Part shown: piece by piece, positions 51,912 to 60,493 of the stretch
Numbering within the stretch: the first letter of the stretch is position 1
Layout of the letters: each line of letters starts with the position of its first letter
NCBI GenBank assembly: GCA_017560425.1
Contig: JAFZEX010000020.1
Location: 1-64,000 of the forward strand
Length of the DNA stretch: 64,000 bases
Direction of reading: 5' to 3'
Origin: Alistipes sp.
GTDB lineage: Bacteria > Bacteroidota > Bacteroidia > Bacteroidales > Rikenellaceae
Translations under genes and position numbers: made by a program
The notes under the pieces: model-generated
Databases searched by the model: none
Told to the model about the DNA's origin: nothing
Seen by the model: the letters and a program-made list of their open reading frames with translations, nothing else

Positions 51912-52706
51912 ATGAAGCGATTTTACTTTATAATTCTGCTATTGGCATCAGCGGTGTGCGTATCGGCACAAGAGGCTACTACCGCCACGCCCCAGAGCAA
52001 GGAGCCGCTCAACGTAAACGAGGCACGCAAGCAGCGAGGCTTCGTATCTGACGAGTGCTTCGTGCCTAAGGGTCAGTGGATATTTGGTGGCACTGCCTCG
52101 TACTCGGCACATCGCAACATGGACTACACCTTTACGCTTATCAACGACATCGACTCGTATGGCTACAGCGTAAATGTTAGCCCAATGATTGCCTATGCTC
52201 CGTGGCGTAATATGGCTGTTGGTGTGCGTTTCTCGTACGGTCGTTCGTTGTTCCGTCTCGACAACGCATCGCTATCAGTATCCGACGTAGACATCAATGT
52301 CGATATGTTCCATCAGCTAAAGCATAGCTACACGGGCACACTCTTTTGGCGACCATACATTCCACTTGGTAGCACCAACCGCTTTGCCCTCTTTGCCGAG
52401 GTGCAGCTAAACCTATCGGGTGGTGAGGCGAAGAATGTTGCCGCAACGGGATTAGTTGATGGCATGCAGGATTATCGTGGCACCTACTCTAAGACGTTTG
52501 GTGCGTCGCTTGGTCTTCAGCCAGGCATCGTGGCATTTATTCAGAACAATGCCGCCGTGGAGCTCTCAATCGGCGTATTGGGCATCGGCTTCGACCGCAC
52601 GCTACAAACAAAGAATCAAGTGGCGCAGGGTGAGATCAACTCTCTCGACACTAAGTTTAAGCTAAACCTCCTATCGGTAGGTTTTGGTATGTCGTTCTAC
52701 CTATAA
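51912..52706 (+). CDS. outer-membrane beta-barrel protein, first of a pair
   Basis: 264 residues from the ATG at 51912. Signal peptide (FYFIILLLASAVCVSAQ). The mature part has about eight to ten amphipathic strands: GQWIFGGTASYSAH, GYSVNVSPMIAYAPWRNMAVGVRFSYGRS, FALFAEVQLNLSGGEA, and a terminal LNLLSVGFGMSFYL with an aromatic/Leu C-terminus typical for BAM recognition. It is related in design to the next gene (12 bp later). It may be a porin or an anchoring barrel for the lipoproteins of this locus. Confidence 0.78.
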   Translation: MKRFYFIILLLASAVCVSAQEATTATPQSKEPLNVNEARKQRGFVSDECFVPKGQWIFGGTASYSAHRNMDYTFTLINDIDSYGYSVNVSPMIAYAPWRNMAVGVRFSYGRSLFRLDNASLSVSDVDINVDMFHQLKHSYTGTLFWRPYIPLGSTNRFALFAEVQLNLSGGEAKNVAATGLVDGMQDYRGTYSKTFGASLGLQPGIVAFIQNNAAVELSIGVLGIGFDRTLQTKNQVAQGEINSLDTKFKLNLLSVGFGMSFYL

Positions 52707-52718
52707 ACACGCAGCATT

Positions 52719-53528
52719 ATGAGAAGATACATATTACTTATCGCTGCTGCGTTTAGCCTTGTTGCAGCAAGTGCAGCAGAGCCAACCGACTCACTCGCCA
52801 CAAAGAGTAAGTTTCTGCCTACACGTCAGCGCATCGACCGACAGATTGGTCAGCACAACTTCGTATATAAGGGCGAGTTTATGCTCGGTCTTACCGGCTC
52901 GTATGGCAACATCAAGTCGGCAGACTCCGACATCATGCTCCTCTTCGACAACATCAACCTCGGACTAAAGAGTGCCACAATAAAGCCATTCTTTGCCTAT
53001 GCCTACCGTGATAACTTGGCGGTGGGTATGCGCTTTGGCTACGACCACATATCGGGTCATGTGGGCTCGCTCGACCTAAACATAGGCTTGCTTGCCGACA
53101 TGGAGAACATGGGCATCTCGAACATGGCTCTTCGCAACGAGAGCTACTCGTGGTCGGTGTTCCACCGCAACTACCTCGGCTTAGACCGTCGTGGCATCGT
53201 GGGTGTTATCATGGAGGCGGAGCTTCAGTGCAAGACGGGTACTACGTCGATATGGAGTGGTGCGGAGGAGAGCCGTTCAAAGTCTGACACTCGCAACTTT
53301 GCAGCACGCCTTAACTTCAACCCTGGCTTGGCAATCTACGTGATGCCCCAGGCTTGCGTTACGGTTACTGTGGGCGTGGGTGGCTTATACTACACAAGCG
53401 TCAAGCAGTACGACATGATGGGCAACATAACAGGTCTTCGCAACCGCTCGGGCCTTAACCTCAAGCTCAACATTGCCGATATCCAGCTGGGTATCGTGGC
53501 ACACTTGTGGAGCTCAAAGAAAAAGTAG
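52719..53528 (+). CDS. outer-membrane beta-barrel protein, second of a pair
   Basis: 269 residues; signal peptide (YILLIAAAFSLVAASAA). Strand-rich mature region (GEFMLGLTGSYGNIKS, ATIKPFFAYAYRDNLAVGMRFGYDH, LNFNPGLAIYVMPQACVTVTVGVGGLYYTS) resembling the preceding protein in order of strands, as in tandem duplicates that have diverged. It ends KLNIADIQLGIVAHLWSSKKK, an unusual basic C-terminus for a barrel. The next gene's ATG is 5 bp after its stop. Confidence 0.78.
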   Translation: MRRYILLIAAAFSLVAASAAEPTDSLATKSKFLPTRQRIDRQIGQHNFVYKGEFMLGLTGSYGNIKSADSDIMLLFDNINLGLKSATIKPFFAYAYRDNLAVGMRFGYDHISGHVGSLDLNIGLLADMENMGISNMALRNESYSWSVFHRNYLGLDRRGIVGVIMEAELQCKTGTTSIWSGAEESRSKSDTRNFAARLNFNPGLAIYVMPQACVTVTVGVGGLYYTSVKQYDMMGNITGLRNRSGLNLKLNIADIQLGIVAHLWSSKKK

Positions 53529-53533
53529 TGGCT

Positions 53534-55135
53534 ATGAAGAGATATATTAAATACCTGACATTGGCACTACTATCGGTAGTTAGCCTTGGTTGCATCGAGA
53601 ACGATATTCCCTATCCCGTTGTTAAGCTCGAGATCTTGGGCGTTGAGGCTGAGGGCCTAACATCGCCAGCCAAGATCGACGTAGCAAACAAGAGCGTAAC
53701 ACTCGAGTTTGAGGAGACGACAGATATTCGTAATGCCGTTATTACCGACATCACAGTTACCGAGGGCGCTACAACATCGCTCGAGTTGCCTATGTGTGTC
53801 GATTTGCGCATTCCGCTATATGTCGATCTTAGCATGCACTACTCGTGGGAGTGGAGCATCGTGGGCAAGCAGAACATAGAGCGTTACTTTAGGGTAGAGG
53901 GTCAGATTGGTGACTCGACAATCGACTCAGAGCACCACATCGCCACAGCCCTTGTGCCTATGGACTTCGACCTCACGAAGGTGAACATCACCGCCCTAAA
54001 GCTCGGCCCTAAGGATATAACAACCTACTCGACAGATCCTAAGACTCTCACCAACTTCGAGAATACCGCACGCTACATCACCGTGCGCTATCACAACGAC
54101 ATCTCGGAGGATTGGACCTTGCGCATCATTCCTACCGATGTCGAGGTGTCGTTCAAGAGCGTCGATGCATGGGCTAAGCGCATATGGCTATATGCCGAGG
54201 GTCGTAGCGGCGCTGAGTTTAGCTTCAAGTACCGCAAGGCGGGCAGCGAGGAGTGGATAACCGTGCAGAACATAACCGTTGATGGCGGTAGCTTCTCGGC
54301 ATGTGTCGAGGGCCTTGACACACTCACCGACTATGAGGTTATTGCCTACTCTAACGACAGCTTCACGCCTATCGTGAAGGTCACCACCGAGGATGTGTGG
54401 GCACTGCCTAACGCAGGCTTCGAGGAGTGGTCGGTAAACGACAAGGGCGTAATCTGCCCATACCTTCCTGGCGCTGAGCCATTCTGGGGCACGGGTAACG
54501 ATGGTGCTGCCATCGCCAGCACAACGCTCACCGAGGCAACGGAGGATACTCGTCCAGGCAGCACGGGAGAGTATGCCGCAGCACTTCAGTCGAAGAAGGC
54601 AGCGGTGATGGGCCTTGGCAAGTTTGCCGCAGGTAACATCTTCCTTGGCGAGTTTGGTGGCTTGGTGGGCATGGACGGTCTTGTGAACTTCGGCCGACCA
54701 TCTACGGCACGCCCCGTGGCACTTCGTGGCTGGATAAAGTATAACTGCGGTGCTATCGACGAGTATGGCAAGACACCGACTGCTCGCCCCGACATCCAGA
54801 AGGGTGACATGGACGAGGGTCAGATAATGATTGCCGTGGGTAATTGGACCGCAGAGGAGTATGGCGGTAGCGAGAGCTGTCCCGTGGTGGTAAACACCAA
54901 GAACGAGAGCACCTTCCTCGACCCATATGGCAAAAATGTTATCGGCTCGGGTGTGATGATCCTCAAGGAGTCTACAAACGGCTGGAAGGAGTTTACACTA
55001 CCCCTTGAGTACGCCACAACAAGCGAAACGCCAACACACATCATCATCGTATGTACGGGCTCACGCTTCGGCGACTACTTCACCGGCTCGACACAGAGTC
55101 TATTGCTTGTCGATGACTTTGAGCTAATATACTAA
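53534..55135 (+). CDS. PCMD-domain surface lipoprotein
   Basis: 533 residues from the ATG at 53534; a longer frame from 53507 overlaps the barrel gene and lacks a signal. Cys20 (SVVSLGCIEND, acidic near the Cys). N-terminal strands at about 25-290 (VTLEFEETTDIRNAVITDI; FN3-like YRKAGSEEWITVQNITVDGGSF), then a PCMD domain from about 295 (LPNAGFEEWSVND, GKFAAGNIFLGEFGG, LLLVDDFELIY). Probably held at the surface and co-expressed with the two barrels. Carbohydrate binding is inferred from the domain family only. Confidence 0.85.
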   Translation: MKRYIKYLTLALLSVVSLGCIENDIPYPVVKLEILGVEAEGLTSPAKIDVANKSVTLEFEETTDIRNAVITDITVTEGATTSLELPMCVDLRIPLYVDLSMHYSWEWSIVGKQNIERYFRVEGQIGDSTIDSEHHIATALVPMDFDLTKVNITALKLGPKDITTYSTDPKTLTNFENTARYITVRYHNDISEDWTLRIIPTDVEVSFKSVDAWAKRIWLYAEGRSGAEFSFKYRKAGSEEWITVQNITVDGGSFSACVEGLDTLTDYEVIAYSNDSFTPIVKVTTEDVWALPNAGFEEWSVNDKGVICPYLPGAEPFWGTGNDGAAIASTTLTEATEDTRPGSTGEYAAALQSKKAAVMGLGKFAAGNIFLGEFGGLVGMDGLVNFGRPSTARPVALRGWIKYNCGAIDEYGKTPTARPDIQKGDMDEGQIMIAVGNWTAEEYGGSESCPVVVNTKNESTFLDPYGKNVIGSGVMILKESTNGWKEFTLPLEYATTSETPTHIIIVCTGSRFGDYFTGSTQSLLLVDDFELIY

Positions 55136-55141
55136 CATAAA

Positions 55142-55169
55142 AATGGGGACTTCGGTCCTCATTTTTTTT
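55142..55169 (+). terminator. terminator of the barrel/PCMD unit
   Basis: AATGGGGAC-TTCG-GTCCTCATT hairpin with a run of eight T. Confidence 0.9.
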
Positions 55170-55186
55170 GTTTATCATTTTTTCGT

Positions 55187-55194
55187 TACCTTTG
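55187..55194 (+). promoter_or_regulatory. -7 box of the HAD phosphatase gene
   Basis: TACCTTTG ends only 4 bp before the ATG at 55199, so the message would be leaderless or nearly so. TTTG at 55167-55170, part of the preceding T-run, is the best -33 candidate. Confidence 0.65.
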
Positions 55195-55198
55195 TACT

Positions 55199-55846
55199 AT
55201 GGCAACAAAATTAGTAATATTCGACTTTGACGGCACGCTCGGCGACACCCGCCGAAAGATTATCATCACCTTTCAGCGCACTATGCGTGAGCGTGGGCTG
55301 GAGGTAATGAGCGAGGAGGTGTGCGCCTCGACCATAGGACTAACGCTCGAAGATGGCTTCAAGGCTATGTACCCGACGCTTAGCGATACGGAGGCTGAGG
55401 CGTGCGTGGAGCACTACCGCCGAGTATTTTTCGAGGATATCGACTCAACTATTCCCGAGCTCTTCGACGGTGTCGAAGATGCGTTAGCACGCCTAAGCGC
55501 CATGGAGCTAAAGCTCACCATCGCCTCGTCACGCTCGTCGCCATCGCTTACGCTATTCCTCAAGAGTATGGGCATTGCCGACTACTTTTCTTATATCGTT
55601 GCTGCCGACACTGTGTCTAAGCACAAGCCCGACCCCGAGCCTGTGTTGCAGACGCTCAGCGTGTGTGGCTACAAGCCCGAAGAGGCCGTTGTTGTTGGCG
55701 ATATGCCCGTAGATGTGCTCATGGCACGCAACGCAGGCGTGCGTAGCGTGGGTGTCACGTGGGGCAATGCCACACGCAAGGAGCTTGAGACGGCAGAGGC
55801 AGACTACATCTTAGACCATATATCGGAGCTATTCGACTGCCTATAA
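55199..55846 (+). CDS. HAD-superfamily hydrolase, phosphoglycolate-phosphatase-like
   Basis: 215 residues. HAD motif I IFDFDGTLGDT, motif II IASSRSS, motif III Lys in SKHKPDPEPV and motif IV VVGDMPVDVLMA. The alpha-helical cap after motif I (residues 15-80) is of the C1 type seen in phosphoglycolate phosphatase and beta-phosphoglucomutase relatives. The exact substrate is not clear. The start codon follows the promoter without a leader, and the gene is followed by engB, which has its own promoter. Confidence 0.88.
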   Translation: MATKLVIFDFDGTLGDTRRKIIITFQRTMRERGLEVMSEEVCASTIGLTLEDGFKAMYPTLSDTEAEACVEHYRRVFFEDIDSTIPELFDGVEDALARLSAMELKLTIASSRSSPSLTLFLKSMGIADYFSYIVAADTVSKHKPDPEPVLQTLSVCGYKPEEAVVVGDMPVDVLMARNAGVRSVGVTWGNATRKELETAEADYILDHISELFDCL

Positions 55847-55857
55847 CCATTACGCAG

Positions 55858-55888
55858 TTTGCTCTTTGAACTTTTTTTCGTACTTTTG
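55858..55888 (+). promoter_or_regulatory. promoter of engB
   Basis: TTTG at 55858-55861, 19 bp, TACTTTTG at 55881-55888; 19 bp from the ATG. Confidence 0.75.
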
Positions 55889-55907
55889 CAAAAAATAGAG
55901 GGATATT

Positions 55908-56507
55908 ATGGCAATAACGATCAAAGCTAAGTTTAAGTGCAGCTCCGAGAAGGTATCGCAGGTTCCTAAGGACGACCTCAAGGACATCGCCTTCATCGGA
56001 CGAAGCAACGTCGGCAAGTCGTCGCTCGTGAACATGCTCACCTGCAACAAGGGCTTGGCAAAGGTGTCGGGAACACCGGGCAAGACAAAGCTCATAAACC
56101 ACTTCACGATAAACGATAGCTGGTATCTGGTAGACCTACCAGGCTATGGCTATGCCCGTGTGTCGAAGAGCACACGTGGCGAGTTCTCGAAGCTCATCAC
56201 CGACTATGTGCTCAAGTGCGAGAAGATGCACTTTCTGTTCGTGCTGGTAGATTCACGCCTCGAGCCACAGAAGATTGACCTACGCTTCATCGAGCTGCTT
56301 GGACAAAATGGCATACCCTTTGGCATCATCTTCACCAAGGCAGATAAGCTCTCACAGGCGCAGCTTAATCGCAACGTAAAAGCCTACAAGCAAACGCTTT
56401 CCGAGGAGTGGGAGGAGCTACCTCCTATGTTCATCTCGTCGAGCGAGAAGGGCACCGGCCGTGAGGAAATTCTCACGTTTATCGAGGAGGCGCTAACAAA
56501 TTATTAA
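55908..56507 (+). CDS. engB: ribosome biogenesis GTPase EngB/YihA/YsxC
   Basis: GTPase required for 50S subunit maturation. 199 residues. G1 GRSNVGKSSLVN, G2 Thr in GTPGKTKLINHF, G3 DLPGYGYA, G4 TKAD and G5 SSSEKG are all present. The family-specific VDLPGYGYARVSK is clear. It has its own promoter and lies between the HAD gene and prs. Confidence 0.96.
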   Translation: MAITIKAKFKCSSEKVSQVPKDDLKDIAFIGRSNVGKSSLVNMLTCNKGLAKVSGTPGKTKLINHFTINDSWYLVDLPGYGYARVSKSTRGEFSKLITDYVLKCEKMHFLFVLVDSRLEPQKIDLRFIELLGQNGIPFGIIFTKADKLSQAQLNRNVKAYKQTLSEEWEELPPMFISSSEKGTGREEILTFIEEALTNY

Positions 56508-56524
56508 AATAAAGCGTTAAAAAG

Positions 56525-56555
56525 TTGTTTATTCGGCTTATTTGACCTAACTTTG
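56525..56555 (+). promoter_or_regulatory. promoter of prs
   Basis: TTG at 56525-56527, 20 bp, TAACTTTG at 56548-56555. Confidence 0.8.
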
Positions 56556-56582
56556 TAATAGTAAACCTAACCAAAATTAAAT

Positions 56583-57524
56583 ATGGCAATCCATAAGATT
56601 AAATTTTTCGCAGGCCGAGGCTCACGCTACCTCGCTGAGAAGATTGCTGCTGAGTATGGCATACCTCTCGGAGACTCTGACGTTTTGCAGTTTAGCGACG
56701 GCGAGTTCCAGCCCTGCTTCCACGAGTCTATTCGTGGCTGTACAGTATTTATCATTCAATCAACGTTCCCACCATCAGACAACTTGATGGAGCTCTTGAT
56801 GATGGCAGATGCGGCACGTCGTGCTTCAGCACACCAGGTTATTGCCGTTATCCCATACTTCGGTTGGGCACGTCAGGATCGTAAGGACCGCCCACGTGTG
56901 CCTATCACCGCACGCCTCGTGGCTAACATGCTTATCGCTGCTGGCGTTCAGCGTGTTATGACTATGGACCTTCACGCCGACCAGATCCAGGGCTTCTTCG
57001 ACCTACCTATGGATGCGTTGTATGCTTCAGGCATCTTCGTGCCATATATCCAGAAGCTCAACATTCCTGACCTCTCTATCGCTTCTCCTGATATGGGTGG
57101 TGCTAAGCGTGCTTCATCTTATGCAAAGCACTTCCAGGCACCTATCATCATCTCGCACAAGGAGCGTGCTAAGGCTAACGTTGTTGGCTCAATGACTGCT
57201 ATCGGTGAGGTTGAGGGCAGAAACGTGATTATCGTTGATGACATGATCGACACAGCAGGTACTATGTGTATGGCTGCCGACATGCTTATGGACCGTGGCG
57301 CTAAGAGCGTACGTGCTGCAGTAACTCACCCTGTATTGTCAGGCAAGGCTTACGAGCGCATCAATGCAAGTGCTATCCAGGAGGTTATCACAACCGATAC
57401 TATTCCTTTGAAGGAGGGCGAGGATTTGTCTAAGTTCACAGTGTTGAGCGTAGCACCTATCTTTGCTGAGGTTATCGAGCGTGTACACAACTACAAGTCA
57501 ATCTCATCTATCTTCTACCGATAG
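56583..57524 (+). CDS. prs: ribose-phosphate pyrophosphokinase
   Basis: Makes PRPP from ribose 5-phosphate and ATP for purine, pyrimidine, His, Trp and NAD synthesis. 313 residues. N-terminal LQFSDGEFQPCFHESIRG, the ATP loop YFGWARQDRKDRPRVPITAR, the signature MDLHADQIQGFFD and the PRPP loop IIVDDMIDTAGTM are all intact. Class I enzyme. Codons are biased to GCT/CGT, in line with high expression. Monocistronic with a terminator. Confidence 0.97.
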   Translation: MAIHKIKFFAGRGSRYLAEKIAAEYGIPLGDSDVLQFSDGEFQPCFHESIRGCTVFIIQSTFPPSDNLMELLMMADAARRASAHQVIAVIPYFGWARQDRKDRPRVPITARLVANMLIAAGVQRVMTMDLHADQIQGFFDLPMDALYASGIFVPYIQKLNIPDLSIASPDMGGAKRASSYAKHFQAPIIISHKERAKANVVGSMTAIGEVEGRNVIIVDDMIDTAGTMCMAADMLMDRGAKSVRAAVTHPVLSGKAYERINASAIQEVITTDTIPLKEGEDLSKFTVLSVAPIFAEVIERVHNYKSISSIFYR

Positions 57525-57542
57525 TCTGATGACATTATAATG

Positions 57543-57580
57543 AATATAGGGTAACCCGAGGGTTGTCCTATATTTTTTTT
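57543..57580 (+). terminator. terminator of prs
   Basis: AATATAGG/CCTATATT with an inner AACCC/GGGTT stem, then a T-run. Confidence 0.85.
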
Positions 57581-57589
57581 GTATGTGTT

Positions 57590-57780
57590 ATTGGGAAGAT
57601 GGGACAGATGGGATAAATGGAAAATTCCTATCGAGCGTAGCGTTACCCATCAAGCGAAGCGCTCCTATTTATCCTATCAAAGGGCAGAAAGGGTAATAAA
57701 GGGGTATTAAAGGGTATTAAAGGGTATTTTTTTCTACCCTTCGGACTCTTTTAGACTCTTATCACGGGAAATAAATTTCT
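57590..57780. repeat. intergenic degenerate repeats between prs and rny
   Basis: Short direct units such as GGGTATTAAA (about 57700-57730), GATGGGA and GCGAAGCG/GCGTAGCG; no ORF. Similar in style to 1374-1890. The rest of the gap is the terminator of prs and the composite 3' element of rny. Confidence 0.65.
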
Positions 57781-57901
57781 TGTTAGAAGGGGTTAGATTT
57801 GGCTTATCGCAAAAGTGAGCACCCGAGGATAGTACACTTAGTACAGCCTCGGGTGCTCAGCTTTTTGGGATAGGTCAAAGATGACCCCTTATCACAACAA
57901 A
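57780..57901 (-). terminator. composite 3' element and terminator of rny (copy C)
   Basis: After the rny stop the minus strand reads TTTGTTGTGATAAGGGG, a GGTCA/TGACC mini-hairpin, CCAAAAAG, the large hairpin at 57816-57859 (TGAGCACCCGAGG/CCTCGGGTGCTCA with GTAC/GTAC inside), then CTAACCCCTTCTAACAA. Near twin of copies A and B. Confidence 0.8.
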
Positions 57902-59431
57902 TTACTTGGCGTAGGAAACAGAACGCGTCTCACGAATAACCGTAATCTTCACCTGACCAGGATAAGTCATCTCGTCCTGGATCTTCTTTGCTATGTCGTG
58001 TGATAGTGCCTCTGACTCCTGATCTGAGAGCTTGTCGGCACCCACGATAACACGGAGCTCACGACCCGCCTGGATAGCGTAGGTCTTTACAACGCCTGGG
58101 TATGATAGAGCGATGCTCTCCATCTCCTTAAGACGCTTGATGTATGACTCGACAACCTCACGGCGAGCACCTGGGCGAGCACCCGAGATAGCATCACACA
58201 CCTGAATGATAGGTGCTATGAGCGATGTCATCTCCACCTCGTCGTGGTGAGCACCGATGGCGTTGCATACGTCAGCCTTCTCCTTATACTTCTCGGCGAG
58301 CTTCATACCGATAATTGCGTGTGGTAGTTCTGGCTCGTCGTCGGGCACCTTACCGATATCGTGCAAAAGACCAGCACGGCGTGCTGCCTTTGGATTTAGT
58401 CCGAGCTCTGCTGCCATGATACCGGCAAGATTTGCGGTCTCACGAGCATGCTGCAAGAGGTTCTGACCATATGACGAGCGGTACTTCATCTTACCGATAA
58501 GGCGGATAAGCTCGGGGTGTAGGCCATGGATACCGAGGTCGATGGTGGTACGCTTACCCACCTCTACAATCTCCTCCTCGATCTGCTTCTTCACCTTAGC
58601 CACAACCTCCTCGATGCGTGCTGGGTGGATACGGCCGTCGGTAACGAGCTGGTGTAGTGCGAGGCGAGCAATCTCACGACGCACAGGGTCGAAGCCCGAG
58701 AGAATGATTGCCTCAGGGGTATCATCTACGATGATCTCGATGCCTGTAGCAGCCTCCAAGGCACGAATGTTACGACCCTCACGGCCGATGACACGTCCCT
58801 TCACCTCGTCCGACTCGATGTTGAACACGGTAACAGCATTCTCGATGGCTGTCTCTGTTGCCACACGCTGGATAGATGCCACCACGATGCGCTTAGCCTC
58901 CTTTGTTGCCGAGAGCTTAGCCTCCTCGATGGTCTCTGCCACATATGCCGCAGCGTCGGCCTTAGCCTCAGCCTTCATGTTCTCGATAAGAATGTTCTTA
59001 GCATCCTCAGAGCTCATGCCCGAGATCTGCTCGAGGCGCACGTTCTGCTCCTTGATAACTGCAGCAAGCTCCTCCTTGCGGCTCTCTACGCCCTGAAGCT
59101 GCTGCTCGAGCTGCTCCTTCTTGCGGTCGTACTCTGCCGACTTCTTGTCGAGCTCACGCTCCTTGTTCTGGAGGTTTGCCTCGGTCTGCTTAGCACGCTG
59201 CTCGCTCTGCTGAAGCTTTTGGTTGCGCTCATTCACCTGACGGTCGTGCTCGCTCTTGAGCTGAATGAACTTCTCCTTAGCTTGCAACATCTTCTCCTTC
59301 TTTATCATTTCGCCGTCAGCCTCCGCCTTAGCGACGATGGCCTTTGCACGTGAGCGGGCACCAAAGAAGGCGACAACACCTCCTGCAATAGCACCAACCA
59401 CCACGCCGACGATTATCATTGTTGCTTCCAT
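57902..59431 (-). CDS. rny: ribonuclease Y
   Basis: Membrane-bound endoribonuclease that starts mRNA decay. 509 residues. N-terminal membrane helix ([20 protein letters not shown]), long coiled coil at about 30-195, KH domain ([29 protein letters not shown]), then the HD domain with the metal-binding [12 protein letters not shown] and the GAHHDE segment. It lies downstream of zapA and the probable 6S RNA. With rng at 21376 the window holds two endoribonuclease genes. Confidence 0.96.
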   Translation of the reverse strand: MEATMIIVGVVVGAIAGGVVAFFGARSRAKAIVAKAEADGEMIKKEKMLQAKEKFIQLKSEHDRQVNERNQKLQQSEQRAKQTEANLQNKERELDKKSAEYDRKKEQLEQQLQGVESRKEELAAVIKEQNVRLEQISGMSSEDAKNILIENMKAEAKADAAAYVAETIEEAKLSATKEAKRIVVASIQRVATETAIENAVTVFNIESDEVKGRVIGREGRNIRALEAATGIEIIVDDTPEAIILSGFDPVRREIARLALHQLVTDGRIHPARIEEVVAKVKKQIEEEIVEVGKRTTIDLGIHGLHPELIRLIGKMKYRSSYGQNLLQHARETANLAGIMAAELGLNPKAARRAGLLHDIGKVPDDEPELPHAIIGMKLAEKYKEKADVCNAIGAHHDEVEMTSLIAPIIQVCDAISGARPGARREVVESYIKRLKEMESIALSYPGVVKTYAIQAGRELRVIVGADKLSDQESEALSHDIAKKIQDEMTYPGQVKITVIRETRSVSYAK

Positions 59432-59483
59432 AGTTGATAGTTGTTAATAGTTATATGTTTAAGTTATGTTCAAAATAAAAAAA

Positions 59484-59679
59484 CCGCAAAGACTCCTTAA
59501 CTTGTTTGACGAATCCTGAGATAAGTCATAGGTGGGGCTCCGAGGCACGCAACAGTCCACTGGTGGCACTCGCGCACCACACCCATAGGGTTGAGGCCTT
59601 GTTTTGTGGCTTTACTCGAGAGTTGTCCCAATGTAAAATTAGTTGTACAGATCGCAAAGCTTTTAAGGAATCTATGCGG
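59484..59679 (-). ncRNA. ssrS: probable 6S RNA
   Basis: A region of about 196 nt between zapA and rny, minus strand, whose ends pair: CCGCATAGATTCCTT (59665-59679) with AAGGAGTCTTTGCGG (59484-59498), 14 of 15 positions, followed by a TTTTTTT run at 59483 and below. Inside are further hairpins such as CCACC/GGTGG and the CCCTATGGG palindrome. Length, closing stem, large interior and position next to zapA (as in E. coli zapA-ssrS) fit 6S RNA, the RNA polymerase-holoenzyme mimic. A covariance search is required to settle it. No consensus promoter is seen just upstream, so it may be processed from the zapA transcript. Confidence 0.7.
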
Positions 59680-59811
59680 GATAGATCGTATATTTAAAGA
59701 ACGCTGACACCAGGAGGGGTGTCGCCATAATCTCGTTCACAGGGCACTGACCGATGCTTGGCTTAGGCAACAACAAATATCGAGCCTAAAGGGCCTATCA
59801 GCGCATCACCT
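59680..59811 (-). other. zapA 3' region with hairpins
   Basis: Between zapA and the probable 6S RNA, the minus strand carries TTAGGC/GCCTAA and GACACC/GGTGTC hairpins, and no ORF. It may be part of a longer precursor RNA. Confidence 0.4.
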
Positions 59812-60102
59812 CTACCTCTTCACATAACCACGTATGCGCTCCTCAATCTTGCGCAACTCCTCGATATCTTCGTCACCCATCGAGGTGCTTTGCTCGGCAG
59901 CAAGTGCCATTATTGAGAAACGGAGGGCTGCCATGGCAATACGATCCTGAATGTCGAATTTAGCAATTCTCGAATACTCGGTAATCTTCTCATTCAGTTG
60001 TTTAGCTGCCTCACGGTATAGCTCCTCATTTGCCGCATCAATGGGCATTGGGTAGCTTCTACCTGCTATCGATAGGTTTATCTTTACTTTACCTTCTGCC
60101 AT
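59812..60102 (-). CDS. zapA: cell division protein ZapA
   Basis: Bundles FtsZ protofilaments at the division ring. 96 residues: N-terminal KVKINLSIAGRSYPMPIDAANEELYREAAKQLN, then a helix and a coiled-coil dimerisation region. It follows the coiled-coil gene by 6 bp and precedes the probable 6S RNA, the same arrangement as zapA-ssrS in other phyla. Confidence 0.92.
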   Translation of the reverse strand: MAEGKVKINLSIAGRSYPMPIDAANEELYREAAKQLNEKITEYSRIAKFDIQDRIAMAALRFSIMALAAEQSTSMGDEDIEELRKIEERIRGYVKR

Positions 60103-60108
60103 TGTCGG

Positions 60109-60411
60109 TTATTGGTTTTCCTGTTCGTTTTTAATTGCGGCTATGCACTTGTCTACCTCCCGCAAAAGGCTATTGACACGTGCTCGTGCTCGCTCCATGT
60201 TGCCATCATCGCCACGCATAACACCTACAAGCTCAAGGCTCTTGATGCGAGTATCCTGCTCACGCAGACGCTCCTCCAAACGATGTTTCTCGCCAAGTAG
60301 CTTATCACGCTGCTTGACAAGCTCACGACACTCCTTAGCAATGCGCTCGTGGTCGGCAATCAGCCTCTCCACCTGGTCGTGTAGTCGTTTGACAATATCC
60401 TTCTGGCTCAT
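60109..60411 (-). CDS. coiled-coil protein upstream of zapA (ZapB-like)
   Basis: 100 residues, nearly all predicted coiled coil with Leu/Ile heptads and many Glu/Arg (VKRLHDQVERLIADHERIAK). It is 6 bp before zapA under a common promoter (60442-60472). Such partners of ZapA are common in Bacteroidetes and probably play a ZapB-like role at the septum, but sequence alone cannot prove it. No other motif. Confidence 0.75.
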   Translation of the reverse strand: MSQKDIVKRLHDQVERLIADHERIAKECRELVKQRDKLLGEKHRLEERLREQDTRIKSLELVGVMRGDDGNMERARARVNSLLREVDKCIAAIKNEQENQ

Positions 60412-60441
60412 TATGACGGCTTCAAAAAATATTTACTGCAT

Positions 60442-60472
60442 CAAAGATATATCTTTTTTTGCTAATTTCAAA
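60442..60472 (-). promoter_or_regulatory. promoter of the coiled-coil/zapA unit
   Basis: Minus-strand TTTG at 60469-60472, 19 bp, TATCTTTG at 60442-60449. Confidence 0.78.
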
Positions 60473-60493
60473 ATTTTATTTGATTTTAGCAAG

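Noticed and set aside
59506-59697. 63-codon frame in the zapA-rny gap
   Set aside because: It runs antisense through the probable 6S RNA and shows no protein-like features.
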